From the NCBI RefSeq assembly GCF_009696445.1, contig NZ_VULZ01000003.1, forward strand, positions 186,001 to 250,000: a DNA stretch of 64,000 nt. Reading direction: 5' to 3'. Positions 1-8,641 of the stretch are shown here, one piece after another (the stretch's first letter is position 1; the number at the start of each line of letters is the position of its first letter). The translations under genes and the position numbers were made by a program. This DNA comes from Porcincola intestinalis. GTDB lineage: Bacteria; Bacillota; Clostridia; Lachnospirales; Lachnospiraceae. The notes under the pieces are model-generated. The model did no database searches, was not told the origin of the DNA, and was given only the letters and a program-made list of their open reading frames with translations.

Positions 1-352
1 CGTTGTAGGAAAGAACCTTCACGTTCTCGTTCTCCTTGACGAACTTCATGCTGTCGCCGACAATATCGCTGTTGATCGCGATCTGATCGTAGGTCTCAAC
101 ATTCATGAAGTTATACAGGTCGCCGTCCTGGTACAGATACTGCATATCGATGCGGTCAATTCTTGCCTGCGGGAACTTCTCAGTCGGGCGAAACGTTCTC
201 TCGACAACGCCGCCATCGATGACATTCCTGAGCTTGGTACGAACAAATGCCGCCCCCTTGCCCGGCTTGACATGCTGAAACTCCATGACCTGCATAACCT
301 GTCCATCGATCTCCAGTGTAATGCCGTTCCTGAAATCGCCTGCTGATACCAT
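1..352 (-). CDS. efp: Elongation factor P, 3' end cut off by window edge
   Basis: Elongation factor P binds the ribosome between the P and E sites and relieves stalling at polyproline stretches. The first 117 codons are present; the C-terminal OB domains lie beyond base 1 (family length is about 185 residues). The N-terminal KOW-like domain is clear, with the tip loop [14 protein letters not shown]; Lys32 in PGKG is the residue modified in many bacteria. The ATG at 352 follows a strong AAGGAGGAAT ribosome site. A promoter lies at 428-456. In many Clostridia efp sits upstream of asp23/nusB; here it lies downstream of recN, separated by an ABC transporter block. Identification is very secure. 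Confidence 0.95.
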   Translation of the reverse strand, partial: MVSAGDFRNGITLEIDGQVMQVMEFQHVKPGKGAAFVRTKLRNVIDGGVVERTFRPTEKFPQARIDRIDMQYLYQDGDLYNFMNVETYDQIAINSDIVGDSMKFVKENENVKVLSYN

Positions 353-427
353 ATAAATTCCTCCTTATGTCCTTATCACATATCCGTAGATCGCATCGCA
401 TCTTTTCATTCCGCCATGCATCGCTTT

Positions 428-456
428 ATTTTATGCCATTTCACGGCTCAGTTCAA
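428..456 (-). promoter_or_regulatory. Sigma-A type promoter for efp
   Basis: On the minus strand TTGAAC (451-456) and TAAAAT (428-433) are separated by exactly 17 bases. Transcription would start near 421, leaving a leader of about 70 bases before the efp start at 352. No structured leader motif was recognised. Confidence 0.65.
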
Positions 457-532
457 GGGCTTTTAGCGGCTCAGCAGGGTTCATCAGCTGCCGGTGGGTA
501 TCTCAACAGAAGAAATCCGTTCTTCCGCCTCC

Positions 533-556
533 CGGCAGCCTTTTCAGGCTGCCGGT
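533..556. repeat. Perfect 9-bp inverted repeat after the ABC permease gene
   Basis: CCGGCAGCC (533-541) and GGCTGCCGG (548-556) pair perfectly around a 6-base loop, just 3' of the permease stop on the minus strand. There is no T-run on either side, so it is either a transcript-stabilising hairpin or a degenerate terminator. Confidence 0.5.
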
Positions 557-568
557 GGCTTCGCTGTA

Positions 569-1753
569 TCAGTTTCCTCTGATCTCCTGTCTCATAAAGC
601 CGACATAGGAAATCTCAAATGAGACAAATGTCAGCGCCAGCAGTCCGACCAGATGCGGCCAGACCAGAAGCAGACTCTGACCCAGGGACAGATATCCGCT
701 GATGGCTCCGACCAGCTGCGCGTAGGAGACCGCGTTGATGGCTCTCGCGGCCGGGTTCATGATAATGGACGCGGCCTCCGAATACAAGTAGTACGGAGAT
801 ATGCGGTTCAGCCCTGTGTTCAGGTTTGCATTTTTCAATGCGTTGACCGCCTGCTGATACTCCGTGCTGACCGGATACACGCCGTCCGCGATGATCCCTG
901 CAAGCAGGCTCATGAAGATCGCGAAGAACAGCCACAGCGCAATCGATGCGAGTGCGGAGGTCGCCGCATGGCGTGTGAACACCGAGAACAGCATTGACAT
1001 GGCCAGCCAGAAGCAGATATACACGATCGTATAAATCAGATAGATCAGCACTCTCGCAATCTGTTCTCCATCCGGCTTGATCCCGGAGAAAAGGAAGCCC
1101 GCCGCGCCAACCGCGATGCCGGTCGCAAACACCATGACTGTGATCAACGTTGCCGACGCCAGGAACTTTCCGACGATAATGGAGTCCCTGTAGATCGGCT
1201 GAGAGACAAGCCGGTTCAGCGTCCCGTTGCTCTTCTCGGAATTGATCGCGTCAAACCCCAGAATCAGCCCGATGAACGGCCCGATCAGTGCAATCAGAGA
1301 CATATAGGATGGAATGGAATTGCCCGAGGTTGTATACAGCTTCAGGAACATGAAGGTCGTGTCAAAGGAATCTCCCTTTCCCGAAGCCGCCGCATCCATC
1401 GCAGATTTTATACCCGTCAGCGCACCGTACACACTCGCGATCGACAGCGCTGCGACAATCACCAGAATGATGACCAGGCGCTTGCTGCTGATATGATCTG
1501 CGAGCTCCTTCCTGTACAGTGCATCCAGACTGTGATAGCGTACCTGGCGTCTCTCCTCGGCAGCCGCTTCCGCCTCAGGGTCCTTCGGGGACTCCATTTT
1601 CCCGACAACACTGTCGACCTTTTCCCTGACGGCATCGAGTCCCTTTTCCTTCTTCGGCTTCATCCCGAACCAGGCCCGATTGTCGGAGGCTTGTCTTTTT
1701 GTCCCGGCCTCAGGCTTTTTTTCTGCTGCCGTGCTCTTTACCGGACTTGACAT
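569..1753 (-). CDS. ABC-2 type transporter permease
   Basis: This is the membrane subunit of an ABC-2 type exporter paired with the ATPase encoded just upstream. The 394-residue protein has a charged cytoplasmic N-tail of about 80 residues rich in Lys/Glu, a first membrane segment (LVIILVIVAALSIASVY), a long extracytoplasmic loop, and about five further hydrophobic segments. The sequence FDAINSEKSNGTLN is typical of ABC-2 permeases (the E-x-x-x-G-T element before the second segment). ATG at 1753 was chosen because AGGAGGC precedes it; an in-frame upstream start at 1804 lacks a site. It overlaps the ATPase gene by 44 bases, implying translational coupling. The substrate is unknown. Confidence 0.85.
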   Translation of the reverse strand: MSSPVKSTAAEKKPEAGTKRQASDNRAWFGMKPKKEKGLDAVREKVDSVVGKMESPKDPEAEAAAEERRQVRYHSLDALYRKELADHISSKRLVIILVIVAALSIASVYGALTGIKSAMDAAASGKGDSFDTTFMFLKLYTTSGNSIPSYMSLIALIGPFIGLILGFDAINSEKSNGTLNRLVSQPIYRDSIIVGKFLASATLITVMVFATGIAVGAAGFLFSGIKPDGEQIARVLIYLIYTIVYICFWLAMSMLFSVFTRHAATSALASIALWLFFAIFMSLLAGIIADGVYPVSTEYQQAVNALKNANLNTGLNRISPYYLYSEAASIIMNPAARAINAVSYAQLVGAISGYLSLGQSLLLVWPHLVGLLALTFVSFEISYVGFMRQEIRGN

Positions 1754-2711
1754 GTTTTGCCTCCTCTTCCTCTGCCTGTTCAAAATAAACCCTGTATATC
1801 TCATCCAGGTCTCCGCCCTTCTGACGTAGGTGGAGCAGCGTATAGTGATTCACACCCAGAAACTCCGTGATCTGTTTCCGAAGATCCCTGTCCGACTCGA
1901 TGATGAAGCGGTCGCCTTCCTTCGACACCTTCTTCACACCGTCCAGTGTGCCGATGAAGCCAAGGAACCGATCATCGCAGGGCTCCACCTCAATCTCAAG
2001 AACATAATGTCCTTCCGAGACAATCTTCTTTCCCAGCTCATTGATCTTGCCAGACGCGATCAAATTACCGCCGACAAAGATTCCGACCCTGTCGCAGATC
2101 TGCTGGATTTGATAGAGCTGATGGGAGGAAACCAGCACGGTTCTTCCATCCTCGACAGACAGCTGCTTGATCAGCTGCAGAAACTCCCGCATGCCCTCCG
2201 GATCCAGTCCGAGGGTCGGTTCATCCATGATGATGACCTCCGGATCCTTCATCAGGACATCGGCAATCCCGAGCCTCTGCCGCATACCCTTTGAATAGGT
2301 GCTCGTTTTCTGGTTACCGGCATAAGTCATTCCGACCCGCTCCAGCAGCTGGTCGATCCTGCCATCAATCTCCTTTTCCGGCACTCCGTTGAGGCGTGCT
2401 GTGAAGCGGAGGTTTTCTCTTCCGGTCATGTCCCCGTAAAAGCCGACATTGTCCGGAAGATACCCTGTAATGCGCTTGACCTGAAGGGAGTCTCTCGTGC
2501 AGTCATGCCGATCAATCGCGGCACTTCCGAGTGTCGGCTCCGTCAGTCCGAGCAGCATCAGTATCGTCGTCGTCTTTCCCGCACCATTCGGTCCGAGCAG
2601 CCCGAAAATCTCTCCCTTTTTAATGCTGAGGTTGAGATGATTGACTGCCACCTTGCTGCCGTAAGCCTTCGTCAGGTCTTTGGTGCGGATGATTGTATAA
2701 TCTTCCGACAT
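1710..2711 (-). CDS. ABC transporter ATP-binding protein
   Basis: This cytoplasmic ATPase drives the ABC-2 permease that follows it. Walker A GPNGAGKTT (residues 40-48), Q-loop region, signature YSKGMRQRL (139-147), Walker B VIIMDEP (159-165) and the switch histidine in SSHQL are all present, so it should be active. Its 333 residues include about 100 after the nucleotide-binding domain, ending in a charged tail (QAEEEEAKHVKSGKEHGSRKKA), as in the long ATPases of the CcmA/NatA/BcrA type. It starts 3 bases after the NEW3 protein gene and overlaps the permease start, so the three genes form one unit. Confidence 0.9.
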   Translation of the reverse strand: MSEDYTIIRTKDLTKAYGSKVAVNHLNLSIKKGEIFGLLGPNGAGKTTTILMLLGLTEPTLGSAAIDRHDCTRDSLQVKRITGYLPDNVGFYGDMTGRENLRFTARLNGVPEKEIDGRIDQLLERVGMTYAGNQKTSTYSKGMRQRLGIADVLMKDPEVIIMDEPTLGLDPEGMREFLQLIKQLSVEDGRTVLVSSHQLYQIQQICDRVGIFVGGNLIASGKINELGKKIVSEGHYVLEIEVEPCDDRFLGFIGTLDGVKKVSKEGDRFIIESDRDLRKQITEFLGVNHYTLLHLRQKGGDLDEIYRVYFEQAEEEEAKHVKSGKEHGSRKKA

Positions 2712-2714
2712 TTT

Positions 2715-3992
2715 TTATCTCCTGCCGAACTTGCGGATAATAGCCCCAAGGCTGACAACAAGTGCTGCGATGATCACGATGGCGACAACGCCCCAGCCCG
2801 TATGATTCTGGACAGAAACACGCAGATCCGCCTCTGAGCTTGCGTTATCGTTCTTCGCCGTAATCGCTGTGACATAATCTCCGATGACTGCATCCTTTGC
2901 CGGTGTGATGGTTGCGGTTACCTCTTTGGACGCACCCGGATCGATCGAGTCGATTGTACTGTTGTCAAACTCAACATTCCAGTCCGTGGATGCCTGAGAC
3001 GTCAGCTGGACATTCTTCAGTGCGACATTTCCTGTATTCTGGACTTCGAGGGTAACCTTTTTGCCCTCTCCGGCATAAGCCTTCGCAGAGAGATTCCCGG
3101 ACGGAGTCGTCAGAGTCATCCCATATGTTCCCGTGACCGTGACGGTCAGCGGCAGCTTCAGTGTTTCATCGCCGGATGTTGCGGTGCAGTCAATCTCATA
3201 ATCACCCTGCTTGGCATCCTTGGACGGTGTGACTGCAACCGTGATGGAGGAGCTTGATCCTGCGTCAACCGGTACGGAAGCCGACTGTGCAGATGCCCCG
3301 GACGGTGTAAACGTAACGGTCCATCCATCCGGAACATTGTCAGCTGCCAGCGCATACGTTGCGTTCGCAGAACCGTTGTTCTTCAGTGTCGTGGAAAAGC
3401 TGAAATTTGTGGAAGAAGCGCCCTGCTGCTCCGGATACTCTGCCGTGAACTCGCCGGCTGCAACACCCTTCTCATTCTTGTCGACCTTGACTGTCAGCGG
3501 AAGCTTTGCATCGGTACTGTCGCCCTTGGCTTCCAGCGTCAGGTTGTAGGTTCCCTCCTTCGCGTCCTCCGGAATGGAAAGTGCGTAGCTCAGTGTCGGC
3601 GAAGCCTCCTTTGTCTGCGCTGCCGCGACATGAACCATCGAAACTTCTGACGATGAGCCCTTGAAGCTTCCTGTCCAGCCATCCGGCAGATCTGCGGCGC
3701 TTAGCTCAACCGTGTCCTGTTTGTCCCCGTCATTTGTCAGATAGAGTGAAAATGTGGTGGAGTCTCCCGGCTTGACAGACACACCCGGATAATCCGTGCT
3801 GAACACGACGTCCGTTCCCGATACGGTGGGGGCCGGTGCCTCTGTCTCCGACTGCGAGGCTGTGCTGCTGCCGGCAGCATACGCGTTAACCGATGTGAAG
3901 GACCATGCCGCGATGGCGCTGCACAGCACTCCTGCCAGGACCACATTTTTCGCAATCCCGGCTCTGTTGCTTCTTACCGTTGCCTTTTCCAT
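2715..3992 (-). CDS. Membrane-anchored NEW3-domain protein of the ABC exporter unit
   Basis: A 425-residue exported protein. Residues 1-40 form a signal peptide (basic N-terminus, VVLAGVLCSAIAAWSF core, AYA cleavage region). The body consists of about three repeated Ig-like modules with the pattern D/N-G-x-P-x-G-W and K-P/A-G-D-S-x-x-x-x-x-x-x-N-x-G, which matches the NEW3 (NPCBM-associated) family; examples are LPDGWTGSF and VPDGWTVTF. A single C-terminal membrane segment (VVAIVIIAALVVSLGAII) followed by RKFGRR anchors it with the modules outside. NEW3 proteins next to ABC-2 exporters are common in Firmicutes; the role (substrate capture or wall interaction) is inference. GC content and codon use resemble the neighbours. 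Confidence 0.8.
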   Translation of the reverse strand: MEKATVRSNRAGIAKNVVLAGVLCSAIAAWSFTSVNAYAAGSSTASQSETEAPAPTVSGTDVVFSTDYPGVSVKPGDSTTFSLYLTNDGDKQDTVELSAADLPDGWTGSFKGSSSEVSMVHVAAAQTKEASPTLSYALSIPEDAKEGTYNLTLEAKGDSTDAKLPLTVKVDKNEKGVAAGEFTAEYPEQQGASSTNFSFSTTLKNNGSANATYALAADNVPDGWTVTFTPSGASAQSASVPVDAGSSSSITVAVTPSKDAKQGDYEIDCTATSGDETLKLPLTVTVTGTYGMTLTTPSGNLSAKAYAGEGKKVTLEVQNTGNVALKNVQLTSQASTDWNVEFDNSTIDSIDPGASKEVTATITPAKDAVIGDYVTAITAKNDNASSEADLRVSVQNHTGWGVVAIVIIAALVVSLGAIIRKFGRR

Positions 3993-4035
3993 GACTTTGC
4001 TCCTTTAATTTTTTGAAGATTTGTGTCGATCAGGC

Positions 4036-4088
4036 AAAAAAGCGACACACAACTGTCAACGTCTAAAGTAAACGCATTGTGTGTCGCT
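4036..4088 (-). terminator. Intrinsic terminator after the DUF4176 gene
   Basis: On the minus strand a 12-bp perfect stem (AGCGACACACAA at 4077-4088 complement, with 4041-4052) closes a 24-base loop and is followed by TTTTTT. It separates the recN/DUF4176 transcript from the NEW3-ABC unit. Confidence 0.8.
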
Positions 4089-4124
4089 CCTGTTATGGAA
4101 CTGTGTTCAATTTGTGAACGGGTG

Positions 4125-4730
4125 TCAGCTCTCTGTCTCCGATTCCGCCTCTGTATCCGTTTCCTGATTCAGCAGGCTGACATTAATCCCGTCCAGAACG
4201 GTTGTCCGGTAAAGCTTCTCATATTCATCCTCAAAGCCCTTCTGAACCACCAGACCAATTTCATTGTGGTTGAAGAAGTAGTATTCGCTGTCGGAGATAC
4301 CCTCCGGATACAGACAGCCGCAATACTCGTAATACTTGCCATCGTCAACGTTGTAGACGAATCTCGAGATGACCATCAGGGACTTGTTTGCACCGTTCAG
4401 CAGCACAACCGACCCGATCGGAAGCCAGTCATCTGCCTTCAGTCCGTTCTCATTCTTCGCTTCCTTCAGTGCGTCAAGATCAACCGTCGCCTCAATTTCC
4501 GACTCTGCCTCAGACTCACTGAATACACTGTCTGTTTCCCCGGGCATCTCCTGGCTGCCCTCTGTCTGTTCCTTCTCTGCCTGCAACTTCACAGTTCCAC
4601 TGACGGCGCTACTCGCCTTCTCAGTGGTCTGACTCTGTGCTGCATATGCCGGTGCCGCGGAGAGCATCACGCCTGCGAGCACCGCTGCCAGAATCTGCCG
4701 TCCTGTTTTCTTTACCATCATCTCAATCAT
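4125..4730 (-). CDS. Secreted DUF4176-domain protein
   Basis: The 201-residue product has a signal peptide (residues 1-30, hydrophobic core AAVLAGVMLSAAPAYA), a Ser/Glu-rich linker (about 31-95) and a C-terminal domain (about 98-180) resembling DUF4176: LPIGSVVLL, a KSLMVISR-like strand, YEYCGCLYPEG and YFFNHNEIG. DUF4176 is usually a small cytoplasmic domain found with type VII secretion and polymorphic-toxin loci; no such locus is visible here. It starts 22 bases after recN stops and is followed by a strong terminator, so it is the tail gene of the recN operon. ATG at 4730 has an AAAGGAG site; a second start four codons in is possible. Function is unknown. Confidence 0.7.
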   Translation of the reverse strand: MIEMMVKKTGRQILAAVLAGVMLSAAPAYAAQSQTTEKASSAVSGTVKLQAEKEQTEGSQEMPGETDSVFSESEAESEIEATVDLDALKEAKNENGLKADDWLPIGSVVLLNGANKSLMVISRFVYNVDDGKYYEYCGCLYPEGISDSEYYFFNHNEIGLVVQKGFEDEYEKLYRTTVLDGINVSLLNQETDTEAESETES

Positions 4731-4751
4731 CTGAGGTATTCTCCTTTATCG

Positions 4752-6437
4752 TCAATAGCTGTTCTTCTTCTCATCTGCCAGCCGCTTCATCTCAGCTGCA
4801 GTTGCGCGCACCGCATCCGTAATCTGGACGCCTCCAAGTATTCTGGCAAGCTCATCCGTGATCTCCTCTCCTGTCAGCTGCCGGACGCCGGTGTGCGTCT
4901 TGCCGTCCTCGGAGTGCTTCTCAATCAGGAAATGTACATCCGCCATCGACGCGATCTGAGCCAGGTGCGTAATCGCAATGACCTGTCTGTCCCTGGAGAG
5001 CTGCGCCATCTTTTCTGAAACCTTCTGGGCTGTCCGTCCGGAGATTCCGGTATCGATTTCATCAAAAATCAGACACTCAATTTCATCCTTCTTCGCCATC
5101 ACGGTCTTGATGCCTAGCATGATTCTTGACAGCTCGCCGCCGGAGGCGACATGTTGAAGCGGCCGGAGCGGAAGACCCGGGTTCATCGATATCAGAAATG
5201 ATGCCTCATCCATTCCGTTGCTGGACGGTTCCTTCAGCTTCTCAAAATGAATCTCAAACCGGACATCCAGAAAGTTCAGGTCCCTCAGAGAGCGGACAAT
5301 CTGTTCCGTGAGCTTCTCCGCCGATGTTTTTCTCAGGGCTGTAATGTCTCCGCAGACCTCCAGCAGCTCTTTCCGGCTCTTCTCCGCTTCCGCCTTCAGT
5401 CCGCTGACATAGGCATCGAAATTGCTCAGACGATCAAGCTCCTGCTGCCGCGCATCCCGGTAAGACAGGATATCTTCAATCGTCCTGCCATACTTCATTT
5501 TCAGATGGTTGATCAGGTCCAGCCGGTCGGAGACCTCCGAAAATTCCTGCTCATCATAGCTGAATGCGTCGATGTAGCCGGACAGGGCGCGTGTGAAGTC
5601 GCTGAGCATGCCTTCTGCATCCGAAAGGGTGCTCTGAAGCTGCATCAGCTCCTCATCGTAGGACGCAACGGCGGAAAGCTCCCCCGATGCCCTCGAGATC
5701 TGGGAGGACGCATCGGTCTCGCCATCACCGTCGGTCAGCCGCTGGACCACTGAGAGCGCTTCCATGATTTTCTGGGCGTTCGAGAGAAAACGGAAGCGGT
5801 TCTCCAGCTCCTCATCCTCACCAAGGCGAAGGCCTGCATCGTCGATCTCTGAGACCTCGAAGCTGATGAAATCCATATTCTTTGCCCGGTCTCCTGCATC
5901 CCGCAGCGCTTCCTTCAGTTTCTGCGAGGCAGAGGCGTACGCCTGATAGAGCATCCTGCACCGCTCTTTTTTCTTCTCCAGTTCCTCCCCTGCAAAGTCA
6001 TCGACCAGTTGCAGGTGATACTTCGGATACAAGAGTGACTGATGTTCATGCTGCCCATGGATATCAATCAGATCGGAAGAAAGTTCCCTGACAAGCCCGA
6101 TCGGAACAACTTCTCCGTTGATCCGGGAGATGGACCGGCCCTTCCGGAATGATCTGGATATGATGATCTGTCCATCCATGTCCGGGATATCGTGTTCCTC
6201 CAGCCATACCTTTACTCTGCCGGACTGAGTATCGAAAATCAGCTCTACAGACGCATGATCTGCATTCTCCGGCACGAAATCCTTGAAGGATCCTGAACCG
6301 AGCGCGACCCCCAGCGAACCGATCAGGATCGATTTTCCGGCGCCTGTCTCCCCGGTCAGGATGTTGAGTCCGTCCCCGAACTCAATCTTTTCCTCCTCGA
6401 TCAGCGCCATGTTTTTCACGTGAAGTACTCTCAGCAT
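4752..6437 (-). CDS. recN: DNA repair protein RecN
   Basis: RecN is an SMC-like cytoplasmic ATPase recruited to double-strand breaks. The 561-residue protein shows Walker A GETGAGKS near residue 33, central coiled-coil regions rich in Glu/Lys/Leu, the signature ASGGELSRIMLG and Walker B CLIFDEIDTGISG toward the C-terminus, all in the expected order and length. It begins 4 bases after argR ends, within the asp23-recN operon, an order conserved in Clostridia and Bacilli. Confidence 0.95.
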   Translation of the reverse strand: MLRVLHVKNMALIEEEKIEFGDGLNILTGETGAGKSILIGSLGVALGSGSFKDFVPENADHASVELIFDTQSGRVKVWLEEHDIPDMDGQIIISRSFRKGRSISRINGEVVPIGLVRELSSDLIDIHGQHEHQSLLYPKYHLQLVDDFAGEELEKKKERCRMLYQAYASASQKLKEALRDAGDRAKNMDFISFEVSEIDDAGLRLGEDEELENRFRFLSNAQKIMEALSVVQRLTDGDGETDASSQISRASGELSAVASYDEELMQLQSTLSDAEGMLSDFTRALSGYIDAFSYDEQEFSEVSDRLDLINHLKMKYGRTIEDILSYRDARQQELDRLSNFDAYVSGLKAEAEKSRKELLEVCGDITALRKTSAEKLTEQIVRSLRDLNFLDVRFEIHFEKLKEPSSNGMDEASFLISMNPGLPLRPLQHVASGGELSRIMLGIKTVMAKKDEIECLIFDEIDTGISGRTAQKVSEKMAQLSRDRQVIAITHLAQIASMADVHFLIEKHSEDGKTHTGVRQLTGEEITDELARILGGVQITDAVRATAAEMKRLADEKKNSY

Positions 6438-6441
6438 TCAC

Positions 6442-6951
6442 TTACCCCTGCGCACGTTCTCCCGCGTCGCTTCCCTCTTCTCCATCCCGGCCGGTGCAGA
6501 TCCCCCGGATCTTGTCCATCACGACCGGTGTGTCACCCAGGGAGTGGATGGCACAGAAAATCGTGTCGTCTCCGGCGATGCAGCCGGCAATCTGCGGCCA
6601 GTTCATGGCATCCAGCGCGGCAGCCACCGCCATCGCCATCCCGGATACCGTCTTGATCACCAGGATGTTTCCGGCGCTGTCCATCGACACGTAGCCCGCC
6701 TTCAGAACCCTCAGGTATTTCTCGTCCATCAGGCTGTCAGCCTTCTGTGTCTCAAGCGCCACATAGCGCTGACGGCCCTTCTCAGTCGGAATCTTCGTGA
6801 GATGAAGCTGGCGGATGTCCCTCGAAATCGTCGCCTGCGTCACCACAAACCCGTCCTTGTTCAGATAGTCCGCCAGCTCCTCCTGGGTCCCGATTTCGTA
6901 GCGGCTGATCAGATCGAGTATTCTTGCATGCCTGTTGATTTTCAAATTCAT
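6442..6951 (-). CDS. argR: Arginine repressor ArgR
   Basis: ArgR is a hexameric DNA-binding protein that represses arginine synthesis genes, or activates catabolic genes, with arginine as corepressor. The N-terminal winged helix is recognisable (RHARILDLISRYEIGTQEELADYL, shown here only as its key segment, then VTQATISRDIR as the recognition helix). The C-terminal oligomerisation domain contains GNILVIKT and AGDDTIF, the arginine-contact region. At 169 residues it carries about 15 extra residues at the end (GRDGEEGSDAGERAQG). Its ATG directly abuts the nadK stop. No ARG box was searched for systematically. Confidence 0.93.
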   Translation of the reverse strand: MNLKINRHARILDLISRYEIGTQEELADYLNKDGFVVTQATISRDIRQLHLTKIPTEKGRQRYVALETQKADSLMDEKYLRVLKAGYVSMDSAGNILVIKTVSGMAMAVAAALDAMNWPQIAGCIAGDDTIFCAIHSLGDTPVVMDKIRGICTGRDGEEGSDAGERAQG

Positions 6952-7809
6952 TTACCTCAATTTCTGCCGGATGATTTCGACAAAGCTTGTATGGTTGATC
7001 TTGATGATATGCGTCTTTTTCTCCGCCTTCGTCACGACCACCCTGCTTCCAGGCGTGAGTGCCACTGAGGTGTCGCCGTCGAACATCGCCTCTGCAGGTT
7101 TCTCCCGGTCCTCCGCCTTTCCTTTTGTAACCTCCACTGTCACCGCCACATTATCCGGCAGGACAATGGAGCGGGAGGTCAGGGTATGCGGAGCGACAGC
7201 CGTCAGCAGCATCAGAGAAGCCTCCGGCTCAACGATCGGCCCTCCTGCTGAAAGGCTGTAGCCGGTTGATCCGGTTGGCGTCGACACGATGAAGCCGTCC
7301 GCCCGGTAGGAACACAGGAAAATGTCATCGACAAACAGGTTGATGTCGATGACCCGCATCGCACGCCTCCCGATGACGATATCGTTCAGCGCCATGTCCC
7401 GCATCAGCACCCGGTTCTGGTGATAGACCGTTCCAGCGATCATCATGCGGTCCTCGATGGAAAAATCATCCCCCATCAGTCGGTCCAGCGCAACCGGGAC
7501 ATTCTGAAGATCAATCTCCGCCAGATAGCCGAGCGATCCCATGTTGATGCCAAGCAGCGGAAGCCCCGTTTCCACCAGATCCCGGGATGCCTGGATCAGC
7601 GTACCGTCCCCGCCGAGAACCAGAACCCCCTCCACATCGGGAGGAATGGCTCCCGCATCCGTGTACCTGTATCTTGAATCCGGCGCAGAGCGCGCCTGTT
7701 CCTGGATGTAGCACTTCTTTCCATGATCCTCCAGATACTTCCGGATAAACTCTGCCTCCCTGCGGCAGGTATCCTTCTGCTGGTTCGCAATGACATAGAA
7801 TCCGTTCAT
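6952..7809 (-). CDS. nadK: NAD kinase
   Basis: NAD kinase phosphorylates NAD to NADP in the cytoplasm. The 285-residue sequence carries GGDGTLIQASR (the conserved GGDGT motif with catalytic Asp), NMGSLGYLAEID and PTGSTGYSLSAGGPIV, the three diagnostic motifs of the family. The start overlaps the tlyA stop by four bases (ATGA), with GGGGAAGAGG upstream, so it is translationally coupled to tlyA. Confidence 0.95.
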   Translation of the reverse strand: MNGFYVIANQQKDTCRREAEFIRKYLEDHGKKCYIQEQARSAPDSRYRYTDAGAIPPDVEGVLVLGGDGTLIQASRDLVETGLPLLGINMGSLGYLAEIDLQNVPVALDRLMGDDFSIEDRMMIAGTVYHQNRVLMRDMALNDIVIGRRAMRVIDINLFVDDIFLCSYRADGFIVSTPTGSTGYSLSAGGPIVEPEASLMLLTAVAPHTLTSRSIVLPDNVAVTVEVTKGKAEDREKPAEAMFDGDTSVALTPGSRVVVTKAEKKTHIIKINHTSFVEIIRQKLR

Positions 7810-8630
7810 GCCTCTTCCCCGGTTTTGCCCAGACTCAGGTGCGCGCTGCTTACGACTTCTGTGATCAGCTTGTCCGTCACGCTGCCCTCGCTGTCTTTCT
7901 GCCCTTTCACAAGGTCAATCAGGTATTCGATGTTTCCCTCCGGCCCTCTGATCGGCGAAAATGTCAGTCCGTTCGGCGTCAGACCATGCTCCAGGGCATA
8001 ATCGCGGACCTTTCGGATGACCTCCTCATGAACAGCCGCATCCCGCACCACGCCCTTCTTGCCAACCTTCTCCCGTCCGGCCTCAAACTGCGGCTTGATC
8101 AGGGCAGCGATGCGCCCCTCGTCCGACAGAACGCCGCTGACCGGTTCCAGGATCTTTGTCAGCGAGATGAAGGAGACATCGATCGATGAAAAAGATGGCC
8201 TGTCCGGGATATCCTCCGGCGTCAGGTAACGGGCATTGAACTTTTCCATGCAGACCACACGGCTGTCATTTCTCAGCTTCCAGTCCAGCTGTCCATGCCC
8301 GACGTCGATCGAATAGACCTTGACTGCACCGTTCTGAAGCATGCAGTCTGTAAACCCGCCTGTGGAAGCCCCGACATCCATACAGATCAGGCCATCCAGC
8401 CGGATGCCGAATGTTCCGATCGCCTTTTCCAGCTTCAGGCCGCCACGCGATACATATGGGAGTGGGTTGCCCTTGACTTCAATTCTGGAATAGACATCAA
8501 ACTTTGTCCCTGCCTTGTCTTCCTTCTGCCCGTCCACATAAACCTCACCGGCCATGATGACAGCTTTCGCCTTTTCGCGGGAATCAAAAAAACCGTCACG
8601 CACGAGAAGGACATCCAAACGTTCTTTCAC
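7806..8630 (-). CDS. tlyA: TlyA family rRNA (cytidine-2'-O)-methyltransferase
   Basis: TlyA methylates ribose 2'-O positions on rRNA. An N-terminal S4 RNA-binding domain (ERLDVLLVRDGFFDSREKA onward, about residues 1-60) precedes an FtsJ-like Rossmann domain with the SAM-binding DVGASTGGFTDCML motif. The chosen start is GTG at 8630, preceded by GGAGGGG, giving 274 residues, the normal family length; longer frames upstream run into dxs. It lies 11 bases after the dxs stop. The mycobacterial homologue was called a haemolysin, but methyltransferase is the supported role. Confidence 0.9.
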   Translation of the reverse strand: MKERLDVLLVRDGFFDSREKAKAVIMAGEVYVDGQKEDKAGTKFDVYSRIEVKGNPLPYVSRGGLKLEKAIGTFGIRLDGLICMDVGASTGGFTDCMLQNGAVKVYSIDVGHGQLDWKLRNDSRVVCMEKFNARYLTPEDIPDRPSFSSIDVSFISLTKILEPVSGVLSDEGRIAALIKPQFEAGREKVGKKGVVRDAAVHEEVIRKVRDYALEHGLTPNGLTFSPIRGPEGNIEYLIDLVKGQKDSEGSVTDKLITEVVSSAHLSLGKTGEEA

Positions 8631-8641
8631 TTTCCCCTCCG

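Noticed and set aside
4023-5018. Plus-strand open frame of 331 codons opposite the DUF4176 gene and the recN 3' end
   Set aside because: It crosses a strong minus-strand terminator and two real genes; its translation has no domain-like pattern.
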